Positions 1 through 9,173 of a DNA stretch of 64,000 nt are shown piece by piece (the first letter of the stretch is position 1; every line of letters begins with the position of its first letter). The position numbers were made by a program, and so were the translations under genes. The stretch covers positions 310,001 through 374,000 of the forward strand of contig NZ_JAJNCU010000001.1 of NCBI RefSeq assembly GCF_021026095.1. The letters run 5' to 3'. The stretch is from Salinicoccus halitifaciens. Its GTDB lineage: Bacteria; Bacillota; Bacilli; Staphylococcales; Salinicoccaceae. The notes under the pieces are model-generated. The model saw only the letters and a list, made by a program, of their open reading frames with translations, had not been told where the DNA came from and made no database searches.

Positions 1-1
1 A

Positions 2-1384
2 GGTCTATTCGGAGAAACGGCGCTGAATATGGCACTGACGGAAATTATGGCACAATTTGAAATCGGCGCCACGACAGCACAGTGGCTGACGACGGGGTAC
101 CTGCTCACGCTCGCGATACTCGTGCCGGTATCTGCGCTGCTGATGAAATGGTTCACGACGAAGCAGCTGGTCATCGGCGGTCTTACGATATCACTGGTCG
201 GGGCTTTATTTGCAGCGATGTCACTAAACTTCCCGATGCTCATGCTCGGGCGTGTCATCCAGGCTGTCGGAACGGGCATACTGCTTCCGGTGATGCTGAG
301 TGTCGTCATGCTGATATTCCCGATCCATAAACGGGGCATGGTGATGGGCATCATGGGACTCGTCATCACGACAGCACCGGCGCTCGGTCCGACACTTTCA
401 GGCATCATCATCAGCACGATGAGCTGGGAATGGATATTCTGGTTCAGCGCAGTCGTCTATGTCCTGATTACTCTGTATGCATTCACCGTCATTTCAAACG
501 TTTCTGAAATCACGAAGCCGAAAATCGACCTTGCGTCCATTGTCCTGTCCACAGCAGGTTTCGGCGGGCTTGTGTTCGCACTGAGCACATTGGCCGAGCA
601 GTCGATCACTGCACCGGTCGTTTTCATACCGCTGGTCATCGGTATCATTTCATTGATCGCCTTCGGAAGCAGGCAGCTGTCGATGGACCAGCCGATGGTG
701 GACTTACGTGTCTTCAAGCGCCCGATGTTTTCGCTCGGGACACTGATCATGTTCTTAAGCATCCTGATCATCCTGTCCACTGCGATACTGCTGCCGCTTT
801 ACTTGAAAGGCGCGTTGTTGTTCAGTGCAATGGCCGCAGGCCTTCTGATGCTGCCGGGCAACTTCATGAACTTCGTACTTTCCCCGGTGGTCGGTGGTTT
901 ATTCGATAAGGTCGGACCGAGGAAGTTCATCATCACGGGATTCGTGCTGATCGTCATTGCGAACTTCAGCTTCCTTACGGTGCTTGCTGCGGATACTCCG
1001 GCATGGCAGATCGTCGTATCATTCATGATTCTGTTCGTCGGCCTTACGATGACGACGATGTCTGCACAGACGAACGCGATGAACCAGCTGACGCGGGATG
1101 TGTATGCGGACGGTTCAGCTGCGATGAACACGTTGAACCAGGTTGCAGGTGCGGTCGGTACGGCCGTTGCAATCACCGTGTTCACGATCGGGCAGAATAC
1201 ATTCATGGCGGGGAACGCCGCCGGCGCACCCCCTGAGATGATTGCAGCAGGTGTAAAATACGCATTCTACTTCATCACCGGCATTTCCATCTTCGGATTG
1301 ATCTGTGCGCTGTTCGTGAGGAACAGCATCGATCCATCCCCGGCGAAAACCGAAGCGGTTGAAGAGAAAGTTGCAGAGGCATAA
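2..1384 (+). CDS. DHA2-family multidrug MFS transporter (5' end outside window)
   Basis: Proton-driven drug efflux permease of the major facilitator superfamily, DHA2 (EmrB/QacA/LmrB, 14-helix) group. The frame is open to the left edge (GLFGETALN precedes the first internal Met at 29), so the true start and about the first 15-25 residues lie outside the window. Family marks are TTAQWLTTGY in the first loop, motif A-like GRVIQAVGTGILLP and motif C-like TAPALGPTLSG, followed by regularly spaced hydrophobic helices and a charged C-terminal tail. It resembles the complete transporter at 40211-41626, which has the same TAQWLTTG and GRIVQAA segments, so the two are paralogues. The substrate cannot be read from sequence. 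A strong terminator follows the stop. Confidence 0.9.
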   Translation, partial: GLFGETALNMALTEIMAQFEIGATTAQWLTTGYLLTLAILVPVSALLMKWFTTKQLVIGGLTISLVGALFAAMSLNFPMLMLGRVIQAVGTGILLPVMLSVVMLIFPIHKRGMVMGIMGLVITTAPALGPTLSGIIISTMSWEWIFWFSAVVYVLITLYAFTVISNVSEITKPKIDLASIVLSTAGFGGLVFALSTLAEQSITAPVVFIPLVIGIISLIAFGSRQLSMDQPMVDLRVFKRPMFSLGTLIMFLSILIILSTAILLPLYLKGALLFSAMAAGLLMLPGNFMNFVLSPVVGGLFDKVGPRKFIITGFVLIVIANFSFLTVLAADTPAWQIVVSFMILFVGLTMTTMSAQTNAMNQLTRDVYADGSAAMNTLNQVAGAVGTAVAITVFTIGQNTFMAGNAAGAPPEMIAAGVKYAFYFITGISIFGLICALFVRNSIDPSPAKTEAVEEKVAEA

Positions 1385-1394
1385 TTTATATGGA

Positions 1395-1428
1395 GCTCCA
1401 CCGGTTGAATCCGGTGGGGCTTTTTTTA
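1395..1428 (+). terminator. Rho-independent terminator after MFS gene
   Basis: A 10-bp stem GCTCCACCGG / CCGGTGGGGC (one G-U pair) with a 6-nt loop is followed by a run of seven T. It ends the transporter transcript 10 nt after the stop codon. Confidence 0.9.
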
Positions 1429-1454
1429 TTTTACAGATTTCGGATTTTGGGGCG

Positions 1455-1549
1455 CAGAAATCGGATAACTGTCATGTTCTGAGGCAGAATTGGGAAAACC
1501 GGTGATTTATGAGTACAGAAATTGAATTGTTGCGATATGACAACAATTT
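1455..1549. repeat. CAGAAAT-type short repeats ending in a 37-nt hairpin repeat
   Basis: Three spaced copies of a CAGAAAT/CAGAATT word start at 1455, 1485 and 1516. The last lies inside a 37-nt block at 1513-1549 that recurs at 52815-52851 with 35 of 37 identical bases. Within the block AATTGTTG and CAACAATT form an 8-bp stem with an 8-nt loop, and both differences between the copies fall in the loop. There is no T-run, so it is not an ordinary terminator. It lies upstream of the NERD gene start at 1588. Confidence 0.7.
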
Positions 1550-1587
1550 GCATGCGGTTTACGATGGGGGAAAGGAGGGAGTTTCAT

Positions 1588-2489
1588 TTGAGGGAGAAGA
1601 CGAGGCGGCACCGGCAGCTTGAGATTTTGGATAAGCGTTATGAATTATCGGCTTTTGAAAAGGAGGAGCTGCAGAAACTTGAGGCGGGATATGAGGGGGA
1701 GCTGATTTTCGACGGCATATTGGAGGGGTTTATTCACGGGACGAACATTGTCCATTTGAAAGATTATAATTTTCATCCCGAGGTGGTCGATGCGCGGCTG
1801 CTGACCCGGCCTGAGGCGGAGGCGGCTCATGTGCAGATCGACAACGTGGTCATCGCAAAGGATTATCTCTACACTTTTGAAATAAAAAACTACAGCTTCG
1901 ATTTGCATCACAGGGATTCACAGTGGTTTTTCGACAATGGCGGTGAGTTTGCGGATCCCCTGGTCCAGGTCGTGAAGCAGCGCAGCATGATGGGGAAGCT
2001 GCTGGACAGTGTAGAGGGCCGCATCAGGATGTTCAATGTGCTGGTCTTCATCAATAAAGACCAGACGTATTCAACCTGCCCGCGAGCAATGAAATCATCG
2101 TGAGGAGCAATCTGCAGAAGAAGCTGGTGAAGGCGATGACCGTCAACCACCATGATTACAGCAGGCTCGTTGGGAAGCTGGAAGCGCGGCGGGTCAATGT
2201 GTTGAAGTACCAGGGCGATACGACGGTGGATTTCCGGGCGCTTAAAAAAGGCGTGTTCTGCACTGCTTGCGGCGAACGGCTCGTGCGGGTGAACCGGAAC
2301 TTGTTCCGCTGTGGTATCTGTGATGAGACGATGCCCATTCTTGAAGTTGCTCAGCGTTTAATTGAAGAGATGAAGATATTGAACCGGTCCTGGACATTGA
2401 ATCCTGTATCAATCCAGAAGTTTTCCGGTGGACAAATCAGTGACTTCTACATAAGGAAGTATGTGAAGGGAGGGATATTGAAATACTGA
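1588..2489 (+). pseudogene. NERD-domain (nuclease-related) protein, frameshifted
   Basis: The protein is a NERD-domain type with a C-terminal zinc ribbon. The first part reads from a TTG at 1588 (AAAGGAGG at 1571-1578, 9-nt spacing) and shows GYEGE, the core FEIKNY strand and DPLVQVVKQ, typical of the restriction-endonuclease-like NERD fold. At about 2067 the frame breaks: residues up to DQT are in one frame and VFNLPASNEIIVRSNLQKK continues in another, as if one G were lost from ACG-GTA. The second part carries CTAC and CGIC, a four-Cys ribbon. Joined, the product would be about 300 aa. Either a recent inactivation or a sequencing error would give this picture. Biological role of NERD proteins: putative DNA processing; not shown here. 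Confidence 0.75.
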
Positions 2490-2504
2490 GGAAGCCAAGA
2501 GAAG

Positions 2505-2675
2505 GGAAACGAGCAAGTCGGTGAGAATTGGAAGTATGCTCGTATTTCATCCCTTGAAAACGAGCAAGTCGCCGAGAATCGAAGATATGCTCGGATATTG
2601 GCCTCTGGAGACGAGCAAGTCGATGAAAATTGGAGGTATGCTCGTATTTTGGTTCTTAGAAACGAGTAAGTAGCA
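2505..2675. repeat. 51-bp tandem repeat array, 3.3 copies, each with an inverted repeat
   Basis: ACGAGCAAGTCG starts units at 2509, 2560 and 2611, and a diverged ACGAGTAAGTAG starts a fourth, partial unit at 2662. The period is exactly 51 bp each time. Every full unit contains CGAGCA and, 21 nt later, TGCTCG, so each can fold a 6-bp hairpin. The period is 17 codons, so the frame following the NERD stop stays open and reads repeats like NEQVGENWKYARI up to TAA at 2668. No ribosome binding site or start supports a separate gene, so I treat it as an intergenic repeat. Confidence 0.85.
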
Positions 2676-2810
2676 GGGAGATCCCCGATACATACCGAAT
2701 TCACCGTCATCCTTCCCACCGCAACATGTTTAAATGAATGCGCCCAAGGGATTATAATAGTAGTTAAATCAATTTATAAGCAGTAATAACCACGGGAGGT
2801 GCAGCAAGCG

Positions 2811-3338
2811 ATGCTTGTAGCAATCGATCTGCAGAATGATATATTTGATGAGAGGGGTTCGGGCTATGCCCAATGGACCGAGAAGGTGAAGGACGGCATC
2901 GAGGCGAGGATCAGAAGGGCGATTGACGAAGGGGAACCGGTCATCTACACACGGAACCTGTATCCGGACTTCGAGCATGAGAAGCGCTCGACCGAAAGCA
3001 TCCGCTTCGATGAGGAACTCTATCCCCAGTTCCGCGAGCTGCTTGAGACCCATGGGGACGAATACACGAAGACGTTTTACGGCATCCCGCCGGAGGAGGC
3101 GATGAGCCTCAAGGAAAAGTACGGGGATGATGTCGAGAACAACCGGCCGATCGAATTCATCGGAGCCGAGACGAATATATGCATCGTCGCCAATATCATG
3201 GTGATACAGAATGTCTTCCCGCAGGCGGACATCATACTGAATAAAAATCTCGTCGCGAGCACAAGTGATGAGCTCCATGACAAGGCGATCGAGCTCTTGT
3301 CGAATATGAACGTCGAGATTATCGAAACGACCGGCTGA
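2811..3338 (+). CDS. Isochorismatase-family cysteine hydrolase
   Basis: Cytosolic amidohydrolase of the isochorismatase/nicotinamidase superfamily, 175 aa, the usual single-domain length. The Asp-Lys-Cys triad can be placed: D6 in AIDLQND, K87 in YTKTFYG and C124 in GAETNICIV. I start at ATG 2811 because GGGAGGT at 2794-2800 sits 10 nt upstream; a GTG at 2799 overlaps that ribosome binding site and is unlikely. The metal-binding residues typical of true nicotinamidases are not obvious, so the substrate (amide of nicotinamide, ureidoacrylate or another compound) stays open. It is a monocistronic gene between the 51-bp repeats and a terminator. Confidence 0.9.
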   Translation: MLVAIDLQNDIFDERGSGYAQWTEKVKDGIEARIRRAIDEGEPVIYTRNLYPDFEHEKRSTESIRFDEELYPQFRELLETHGDEYTKTFYGIPPEEAMSLKEKYGDDVENNRPIEFIGAETNICIVANIMVIQNVFPQADIILNKNLVASTSDELHDKAIELLSNMNVEIIETTG

Positions 3339-3358
3339 CAATCATCAGCCGGTTTTAT
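3331..3358 (+). terminator. Rho-independent terminator
   Basis: ACCGGCTGA and TCAGCCGGT form a 9-bp stem overlapping the stop codon of the isochorismatase-like gene, followed by TTT. Confidence 0.85.
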
Positions 3359-3443
3359 TCATATGCAAATCCTACTAATTTTTTTAAAATTGTGTCATAA
3401 TGAAAACAATACTTCGGCAGCCGAAAGAAATGTGGTGTGACGC

Positions 3444-5165
3444 GTGTTAAAAATCTTCAAGTTTTCCCTTAAATATAAATGGTTCATGGTGATTGCCCTG
3501 TTGTGTATGCTGACGGAGCTCACGGTGGAACTGCTCCAGCCATTCTTCATCTCGAAGGTGATCGATGACGGCATCGTCGCAGGCGAAATCGATGTCGTAT
3601 GGATCTACCTCGGTGTCATGCTTGGGCTCAGCCTTGTATCATTTGCCGCCGGCATCATCAACTCATATTTTGCAAGTTTCGTCGCGACGAACTTCAGCTA
3701 TGACCTCAGGACGGCACTTTTCAAAAGGATACAGAACTTCACGCTCTCGACGTTGTCCAAGTTCCCGACATCGAGCCTGATCACGCGGCTGACGCAGGAT
3801 GTGCTCCAGACGGAGATGCTGCTTTACATGTCGCTCAGAATCGTCCTGAGGGCGCCGCTGCTTGTGGTGGGGTCCCTCATCATGTCATTCGTCGTCAACC
3901 CGACACTCGGATTCTACCTGTCGGTGCTGACGCCGTTCCTGCTGATCTTCCTCTACATAGTGGCAAAAAAAGGGGCGGCGATATTCCTGCGTGTCCAGAA
4001 GCGGCTCGATAAGCTGAACCGCTTCATACAGCAGAACCTTGAGGCGGTAAGGCTCATAAAAGCAAACGACCGTGCGGAATTTGAAAACAATAAATTCTTC
4101 AGTGTCGCAAGGAACCTCAAAAACGACACCGTAGGGGGACTCCGCCTGATGGAGTCCATCCTGCCGGTGCTCCTCATCATAATGAACACGAGCCTGCTGC
4201 TCGTCATATGGGCATCGTCCGATCTGCTCCAGACGGGGAATGTCCAGATCGGTGAAGTCGTGGCCGTCATCAACTACGGCCTCCGGATGCAGGGCGGATT
4301 CTCAATGTTTGCATTCATCATCATCGCCTACTCCCGCTCGAAGGCGAGCAGTGAGCGGATGAATGCCGTGCTAGATGCTCCGATCGTCGATAACAATAAC
4401 GACATCATCAACAAGGAGGCGAAGGCGGGCTCGGTCAAATTTGAAAATGTCTCGTTCAAATATCCAGGGACCACACGCTACGTATTGAAGGATATCTCCT
4501 TTGAAGTGGCGGAAAATGAGAAGCTCGTCATCATGGGCGGTACCGGTTCCGGCAAGAGCACCCTGATCAGCCTGATCCCGAGGATGTATGATGTCATCGA
4601 AGGGCGGGTGCTCGTCAACGGCATCGATGTCAAGGACTGGAATGAAGAGGACCTCAGGCAGACGATCGGTTACGTGCCGCAGTCCGCGATCCTGTTCTCC
4701 GGCTCCATCTATGAAAACCTGTTGTGGGGGGATGAGGAGGCACTGCATACGGATATCGTCTCATCCACCGAAAAAGCGCAAATCCATGAAAACATAAAAG
4801 CGTTCGACCATGAGTATAAGACAATCGTGGGACAGCGCGGCGTGACATTGTCCGGCGGCCAGAAGCAGCGCCTGTCGATTGCACGCGCACTGGTCAGGCG
4901 GCCGTCGATCCTCATCCTCGATGACAGCACCTCGGCACTCGACATCAAGACAGAATCCGCACTGTGGTCGGCTTTGGACGGCGAGGAAGCGACACGCATC
5001 GTCATCACCCAGAAAATTGTGACGGCGAAGACGGCAGACCGGGTCATACTGCTTGATGACGGCAGGATCAGCGCCATCGGCTCCCATGATGAACTCCTCG
5101 AAAAGTCGGAGCTGTACCGCAGGATCAACGCATCCCAACATGAAGGGGGTCATCTGGATGATTGA
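3444..5165 (+). CDS. Heterodimeric ABC exporter subunit with degenerate ATP site (YfiB-like)
   Basis: Half-transporter of 573 aa: six membrane helices (about 15-300) fused to a nucleotide-binding domain. Walker A GGTGSGKST is near 365-373, the Q-loop follows in YVPQS, and the signature LSGGQKQR is near 469. The catalytic Glu after Walker B is Asp (LILDD, D494), and the switch His is Gln (VITQK, Q523). This subunit therefore supplies the catalytically dead Walker site but the intact signature, as known for heterodimeric exporters such as TM287/288 and BmrCD. The start is GTG 3444. It overlaps the next gene by 8 nt, and the two should assemble as one drug or lipid exporter. Length and order match Bacillus YfiB/YfiC. 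Confidence 0.9.
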   Translation: MLKIFKFSLKYKWFMVIALLCMLTELTVELLQPFFISKVIDDGIVAGEIDVVWIYLGVMLGLSLVSFAAGIINSYFASFVATNFSYDLRTALFKRIQNFTLSTLSKFPTSSLITRLTQDVLQTEMLLYMSLRIVLRAPLLVVGSLIMSFVVNPTLGFYLSVLTPFLLIFLYIVAKKGAAIFLRVQKRLDKLNRFIQQNLEAVRLIKANDRAEFENNKFFSVARNLKNDTVGGLRLMESILPVLLIIMNTSLLLVIWASSDLLQTGNVQIGEVVAVINYGLRMQGGFSMFAFIIIAYSRSKASSERMNAVLDAPIVDNNNDIINKEAKAGSVKFENVSFKYPGTTRYVLKDISFEVAENEKLVIMGGTGSGKSTLISLIPRMYDVIEGRVLVNGIDVKDWNEEDLRQTIGYVPQSAILFSGSIYENLLWGDEEALHTDIVSSTEKAQIHENIKAFDHEYKTIVGQRGVTLSGGQKQRLSIARALVRRPSILILDDSTSALDIKTESALWSALDGEEATRIVITQKIVTAKTADRVILLDDGRISAIGSHDELLEKSELYRRINASQHEGGHLDD

Positions 5166-6978
5166 TAAAATAAAAAGGCCGTTCGGCTATGAACCTGTCC
5201 TGGAGAAAGAGGAGATCGGCCGCGGCAAAAAGAAAGAGGATCAGCGTGCCAGCGACTTCTGGGGCACACTGGTGCGGCTGTGGCAGTTCATGCGGGGCGA
5301 GCGGAAGCTTTTATACTTCATCATCTTCACCGTCATGATCACGAGCCTCCTCACCATCGTCGGCCCGTTCATGATCGGCTACACGGTGGACAATTACCTT
5401 GTCGTGCAGCAATTCGACGGGCTGATCAGCCTTTTATTGTTCATATTTATCGTCTATGTGGCATCCGCCGGCACCCAGTATCTGGCATCCTTCCTTATGG
5501 TGGGGCTTGCCCAGAGGACGATCTACAACCTACGGGTGCGGCTGTTTTCACATATGCAGCAGCTGTCGGTGCGCTTCTTCGATAAAAGGCAGCATGGCGA
5601 ACTGATGAGCCGCATGACCAATGATATCGAGACGCTGTCACAGACGATGAACTCCTCATTCATCCAGTTCACGACGAGCATCGTCACACTGCTTGCCACG
5701 GTATCAGTCATGATCTACTTAAGTCCGCTTTTGACGCTGCTCACGATGACGATCGTGCCGCTCCTCATATTCGGTGTGGCGTTCGTCACAAGGCGGACCG
5801 GCCCATTGTATAAGAAGAGGCAGCGGCGCACGGGTGAGCTGAACGGCTATATCGAGGAGGTCATCTCCGGACAGGAGATCGTGAAGGTGTTCTCCCAGGA
5901 GGAGCGGACCATCAACGATTTCGAGGAGCGGGCAGCTAACCTCCGCCATGTCACTTTCTGGGCCCTCCTGTATGCTGGGTTCATCCCGAAGATCATGAAC
6001 ATGCTGAACAATATCAGCTTTGCGATTGTCGCAGGAGCGGGCGGGCTGATGGCCCTCTATACCGACGGGCTGATCACCATCGGGACGATCGTCATCTTCG
6101 CCGAGTTCGCGAGGCAGTTCACGCGCCCGCTTGCCGATCTTTCCAACCAGTTCAACCAGGTGTTGTCAGCAATCGCCGGTGCAGAGCGGGTGTTCACCAT
6201 CATCGACACCGAAGCCGAAACCGATGACGGCACGATAGAAGATAGAAAAATCGAAGGGTATATCGACTTCAAAAATGTCTATTTCTCCTATGATAAGGAA
6301 CAGTATGAACATACGATCCAGGATCTGTCGTTCACGATAGACGCCGGCGAATCCGTCGCGCTGATCGGGGCGACGGGGGCGGGCAAGACGACGGTGATGC
6401 AGCTGCTCGCACGGTTCTATGAAGTGGACGGCGGCGAGATACTGATCGACGGCATCAACCTTACGGATTACAAACGCCATACCGTCCGCTCGCAGACGGC
6501 TTTCGTCCTGCAGGACCCTTACCTGTTCGAAGCGACGATCAGGGAGAACATCCGCTACGGCAGGCTGGATGCGACGGATGAGGAAGTCGAGGAGGCAGCG
6601 AAGCTCGCCAACGCGCACGATTTCATCGTGCAGCTTGAGGACGGTTATGACACGGTGCTCGAGCTGGATGAGGGCTTTATTTCCCAGGGGCAGAAGCAGC
6701 TCATATCGATCGCCCGGGCACTCGTCACCGACCCTGCGATACTGCTGCTGGATGAAGCGACTTCAAGTATAGACACCGTGACGGAACTGAAAATCCAGGA
6801 AGCGCTCGAACATCTGATGAAAGGCCGGACGAGCATCATCATCGCCCACCGGCTGAACACCATCAAGGCCGTCGATCGGATATTCGTCCTTGAGGATGGA
6901 CGGATGCTCGAATCGGGTACGGAAGAGGAACTGCTTGAGAAGAAGGGCCGCTACCATGAAATGATCAATGCGAAATGA
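5158..6978 (+). CDS. Heterodimeric ABC exporter subunit with catalytic ATP site (YfiC-like)
   Basis: Partner of the preceding half-transporter, 606 aa. A charged cytoplasmic N-terminus of about 45 residues precedes six membrane helices and a C-terminal ATPase domain. Walker A GATGAGKTT begins near 404 (K410), Walker B LLLDEATSS carries catalytic E533, and the switch His is present (IIAHR, H564). The signature is non-canonical, ISQGQKQ near 508, so with the partner's intact LSGGQ only one of the two composite ATP sites should hydrolyse. I choose ATG 5158 because AAGGGGGT lies 7 nt upstream; translation is coupled to the upstream gene by an 8-nt overlap. The substrate is unknown. Confidence 0.9.
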   Translation: MIDKIKRPFGYEPVLEKEEIGRGKKKEDQRASDFWGTLVRLWQFMRGERKLLYFIIFTVMITSLLTIVGPFMIGYTVDNYLVVQQFDGLISLLLFIFIVYVASAGTQYLASFLMVGLAQRTIYNLRVRLFSHMQQLSVRFFDKRQHGELMSRMTNDIETLSQTMNSSFIQFTTSIVTLLATVSVMIYLSPLLTLLTMTIVPLLIFGVAFVTRRTGPLYKKRQRRTGELNGYIEEVISGQEIVKVFSQEERTINDFEERAANLRHVTFWALLYAGFIPKIMNMLNNISFAIVAGAGGLMALYTDGLITIGTIVIFAEFARQFTRPLADLSNQFNQVLSAIAGAERVFTIIDTEAETDDGTIEDRKIEGYIDFKNVYFSYDKEQYEHTIQDLSFTIDAGESVALIGATGAGKTTVMQLLARFYEVDGGEILIDGINLTDYKRHTVRSQTAFVLQDPYLFEATIRENIRYGRLDATDEEVEEAAKLANAHDFIVQLEDGYDTVLELDEGFISQGQKQLISIARALVTDPAILLLDEATSSIDTVTELKIQEALEHLMKGRTSIIIAHRLNTIKAVDRIFVLEDGRMLESGTEEELLEKKGRYHEMINAK

Positions 6979-7000
6979 TTGTGTGAATCACACTTTAAGG

Positions 7001-7030
7001 CACACCGCAAATACTGCGGTGTGTCTTTTA
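7001..7030 (+). terminator. Rho-independent terminator
   Basis: CACACCGCA / TGCGGTGTG forms a 9-bp stem with a 5-nt loop followed by CTTTTATTT, 23 nt after the exporter operon. Confidence 0.88.
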
Positions 7031-7140
7031 TTTGAATTTACATGTCCGGGACTTCAAGAAAAATTAAATTGACTTTAAATTATTCACGAAAACCTATATA
7101 CTGAATAAAGATATTTCAATGGAGTAAATGGGGTTTTAAT

Positions 7141-8679
7141 ATGAATGAAGAACAGAGACTGGATGCTTCAAAAGTCACCCGTAAAAAAGAAGAGAAAGAT
7201 TACAGCCAATACTTCCAGCATGTCTACCAGCCGCCGAACCTCAGGGATGCCAGAAGGCGCGGCAAGACTGAAGTCGAATATCATTCAGATTTCAAGATCG
7301 ATGAGCGCTTCAAGGGACTCGGCAAAGGGCGCAAGTTCTTTATCCGCACCTACGGCTGCCAGATGAACGTGCATGACACCGAAGTCATCGCCGGCATCCT
7401 TGCAGCACTCGGCTACGAACATACAGATACGACAGACGATGCGGATCTGATTTTACTGAATACATGCGCGATCAGGGAAAATGCCGAAAATAAGGTGTTC
7501 GGTGAGATCGGCAATCTGAAGCACGTCAAACAGAACAACCCGGAAGTTTTGATCGGGGTGTGCGGATGCATGGCGCAGGAAGAGTCCGTCGTCAATAAAA
7601 TCATGAAATCATATCAGAACGTGGATATCATCTTCGGTACACATAATATCCACCGTCTGCCGAATATACTGGATGAAGCCTACATGTCCAAGGAGAAAGT
7701 GATTGAAGTATGGTCGAAGGAAGGCGATGTCATCGAGAATCTGCCGAAAGTGCGCGAAGGCGGCACGAAGGCATGGGTGAACATCATGTACGGCTGCGAT
7801 AAATTCTGTACATACTGCATCGTACCCTTCACACGCGGCAAGGAACGCTCACGTATGCCGGAAGACATACTCGAGGAAGTGAGGGATCTTGCAGCAAGAG
7901 GCTACCAGGAGATCACCCTGCTCGGGCAGAACGTCAACTCCTACGGCAAGGACCTGAAACTGGATTACAGTTATGACCTCGGCGATCTGATGCGTGATGT
8001 GTCCGGGACGGATATACCGCGCGTGCGCTTCACGACGAGCCATCCGTGGGATTTCACGGACAATCTGATCGAAGTGCTCGCCACAGGCAAGAACCTGATG
8101 CCGCATATCCATCTGCCGGTCCAGTCGGGCAATAATGATGTTCTGAAGATCATGGGCCGGAAATACACCCGCGAGGAATACCTTGAACTCGTAGGCAAAA
8201 TCAGGGATAAGATGCCGGATGTGGCACTCACGACGGACATCATCGTCGGCTATCCGAATGAAACGGAAGAACAGTTCCTGGATACGATGACGCTGTATGA
8301 GGAAGTCGGTTTCGAGCATGCCTACACTTACATCTATTCCCCGAGGGACGGCACACCTGCCGCCAAAATGGAGGATAATGTGAGCGATCAGGACAAGAAG
8401 GACCGCCTCCAGCGTCTGAACCGCCTGGTCACGCATTATACGCGCGATGCCCTCAGCAAGTATCAGGGTGAGTACGTGAATGTGCTGTGCGAAGGCACCA
8501 GCAAGAAGCGTGATGACATTTATGCAGGTTATACGGACAAGAGCAAGCTCGTGAATTTCACGGCACCCGGTGATGAAGTCATCGGAAAAATAGTTAAAGT
8601 AAAAATCACTGAAACGAAGAATTATTCCCTGATGGGTGAATTTGTGGAAGTGCTTAATGAAGAAAAGGTGGAAGCGTAA
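7141..8679 (+). CDS. miaB: tRNA-2-methylthio-N6-dimethylallyladenosine synthase MiaB
   Basis: Radical SAM methylthiotransferase that converts i6A37 to ms2i6A37 in tRNAs reading UNN codons. The 512-aa protein has the UPF0004 domain first (C73 in YGCQMNVHD, with further cluster ligands in NTCAIREN and GVCGCMAQ), then the radical SAM site CDKFCTYC (C219, C223, C226) and a C-terminal TRAM domain. It has an N-terminal extension of about 65 residues, common in Bacilli. The substrate is made by MiaA, encoded 7.9 kb downstream. The stop overlaps the start of ricA by one base (TAATG), so the two are cotranscribed, as in Bacillus and Staphylococcus. Confidence 0.97.
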   Translation: MNEEQRLDASKVTRKKEEKDYSQYFQHVYQPPNLRDARRRGKTEVEYHSDFKIDERFKGLGKGRKFFIRTYGCQMNVHDTEVIAGILAALGYEHTDTTDDADLILLNTCAIRENAENKVFGEIGNLKHVKQNNPEVLIGVCGCMAQEESVVNKIMKSYQNVDIIFGTHNIHRLPNILDEAYMSKEKVIEVWSKEGDVIENLPKVREGGTKAWVNIMYGCDKFCTYCIVPFTRGKERSRMPEDILEEVRDLAARGYQEITLLGQNVNSYGKDLKLDYSYDLGDLMRDVSGTDIPRVRFTTSHPWDFTDNLIEVLATGKNLMPHIHLPVQSGNNDVLKIMGRKYTREEYLELVGKIRDKMPDVALTTDIIVGYPNETEEQFLDTMTLYEEVGFEHAYTYIYSPRDGTPAAKMEDNVSDQDKKDRLQRLNRLVTHYTRDALSKYQGEYVNVLCEGTSKKRDDIYAGYTDKSKLVNFTAPGDEVIGKIVKVKITETKNYSLMGEFVEVLNEEKVEA

Positions 8680-9107
8680 TGTATACAAAGCAGGAAATAG
8701 TGGCAGAAGCAAAGAAACTGGGCAAGATGATGGCTGAGACGGAGCAGGTGGAATTCTTCAAGAAGGCGGAAGCCAAAATCCATGAAAACAAAGAAGTGCG
8801 CGAAAGGATGGCGAGCCTGAAGAGCCTCCAGAAGCAGGCAGTCAACTTCCAGAACTACGGCAAGGAACGTGCCTACCAGATGACGGAGGAGAAGATCAGC
8901 AAAATCCAGGATGAACTGGATGAAATGCCGATAGTGAACCAGTTCCAGGAATCCCAGAAGCAGGTCAATGAACTTCTGCAGCTCGTCTCCCATGCGATCA
9001 GCAGGACCGTGACCGAAGAAGTCATCACTTCGACGGGCGGGGATCTGCTCATGGGTGAAACGGGCGCTGCCGTCAGGAACAGGCCGAATCAGGAACCTAT
9101 TGAATAA
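8679..9107 (+). CDS. ricA: RicA/YmcA, YlbF-YmcA family regulator of RNA processing
   Basis: Small, highly charged, mostly helical protein of 142 aa. In Bacillus subtilis RicA (YmcA) forms the Y-complex with RicF (YlbF) and RicT (YaaT), which carries iron-sulfur clusters and acts with RNase Y on polycistronic mRNA maturation, affecting competence, sporulation and biofilm. Recognition rests on the YlbF/YmcA-type helical core (about 5-115, including EKISKIQDELDEMPIVNQF) and on its place directly after miaB, the conserved ymcB-ymcA arrangement. The last 25 residues look disordered. The ATG overlaps the miaB stop. Confidence 0.9.
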   Translation: MYTKQEIVAEAKKLGKMMAETEQVEFFKKAEAKIHENKEVRERMASLKSLQKQAVNFQNYGKERAYQMTEEKISKIQDELDEMPIVNQFQESQKQVNELLQLVSHAISRTVTEEVITSTGGDLLMGETGAAVRNRPNQEPIE

Positions 9108-9121
9108 TAATGAATCGAAGT

Positions 9122-9158
9122 CAGCTGTACGCCCGCCGGTGTACAGCTGTTTTCATTT
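9122..9158 (+). terminator. Rho-independent terminator after miaB-ricA
   Basis: CAGCTGTAC / GTACAGCTG is a perfect 9-bp stem with a 10-nt GC-rich loop, followed by TTTTCATTT. It separates the miaB-ricA operon from thiW; I saw no TPP riboswitch core in this leader. Confidence 0.85.
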
Positions 9159-9173
9159 GGGGGAGTGGGGATC

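Noticed and set aside
2505-2675. Possible CRISPR array from regularly spaced repeats
   Set aside because: The full 51-bp units are similar along their whole length, there are no unrelated spacers, only 3.3 copies, and no cas genes.
3412-3426. Small TTCGG/CCGAA palindrome before the first ABC exporter as an operator
   Set aside because: Only 5 bp per arm and no matching promoter elements around it.
7849-8712. 287-aa open frame on the minus strand
   Set aside because: It is the antisense of miaB with no ribosome binding site and atypical composition; miaB is unmistakable on the other strand.
9108-9173. TPP riboswitch upstream of thiW
   Set aside because: Only a simple 9-bp terminator hairpin is present; the conserved CUGAGA-type core is not seen.
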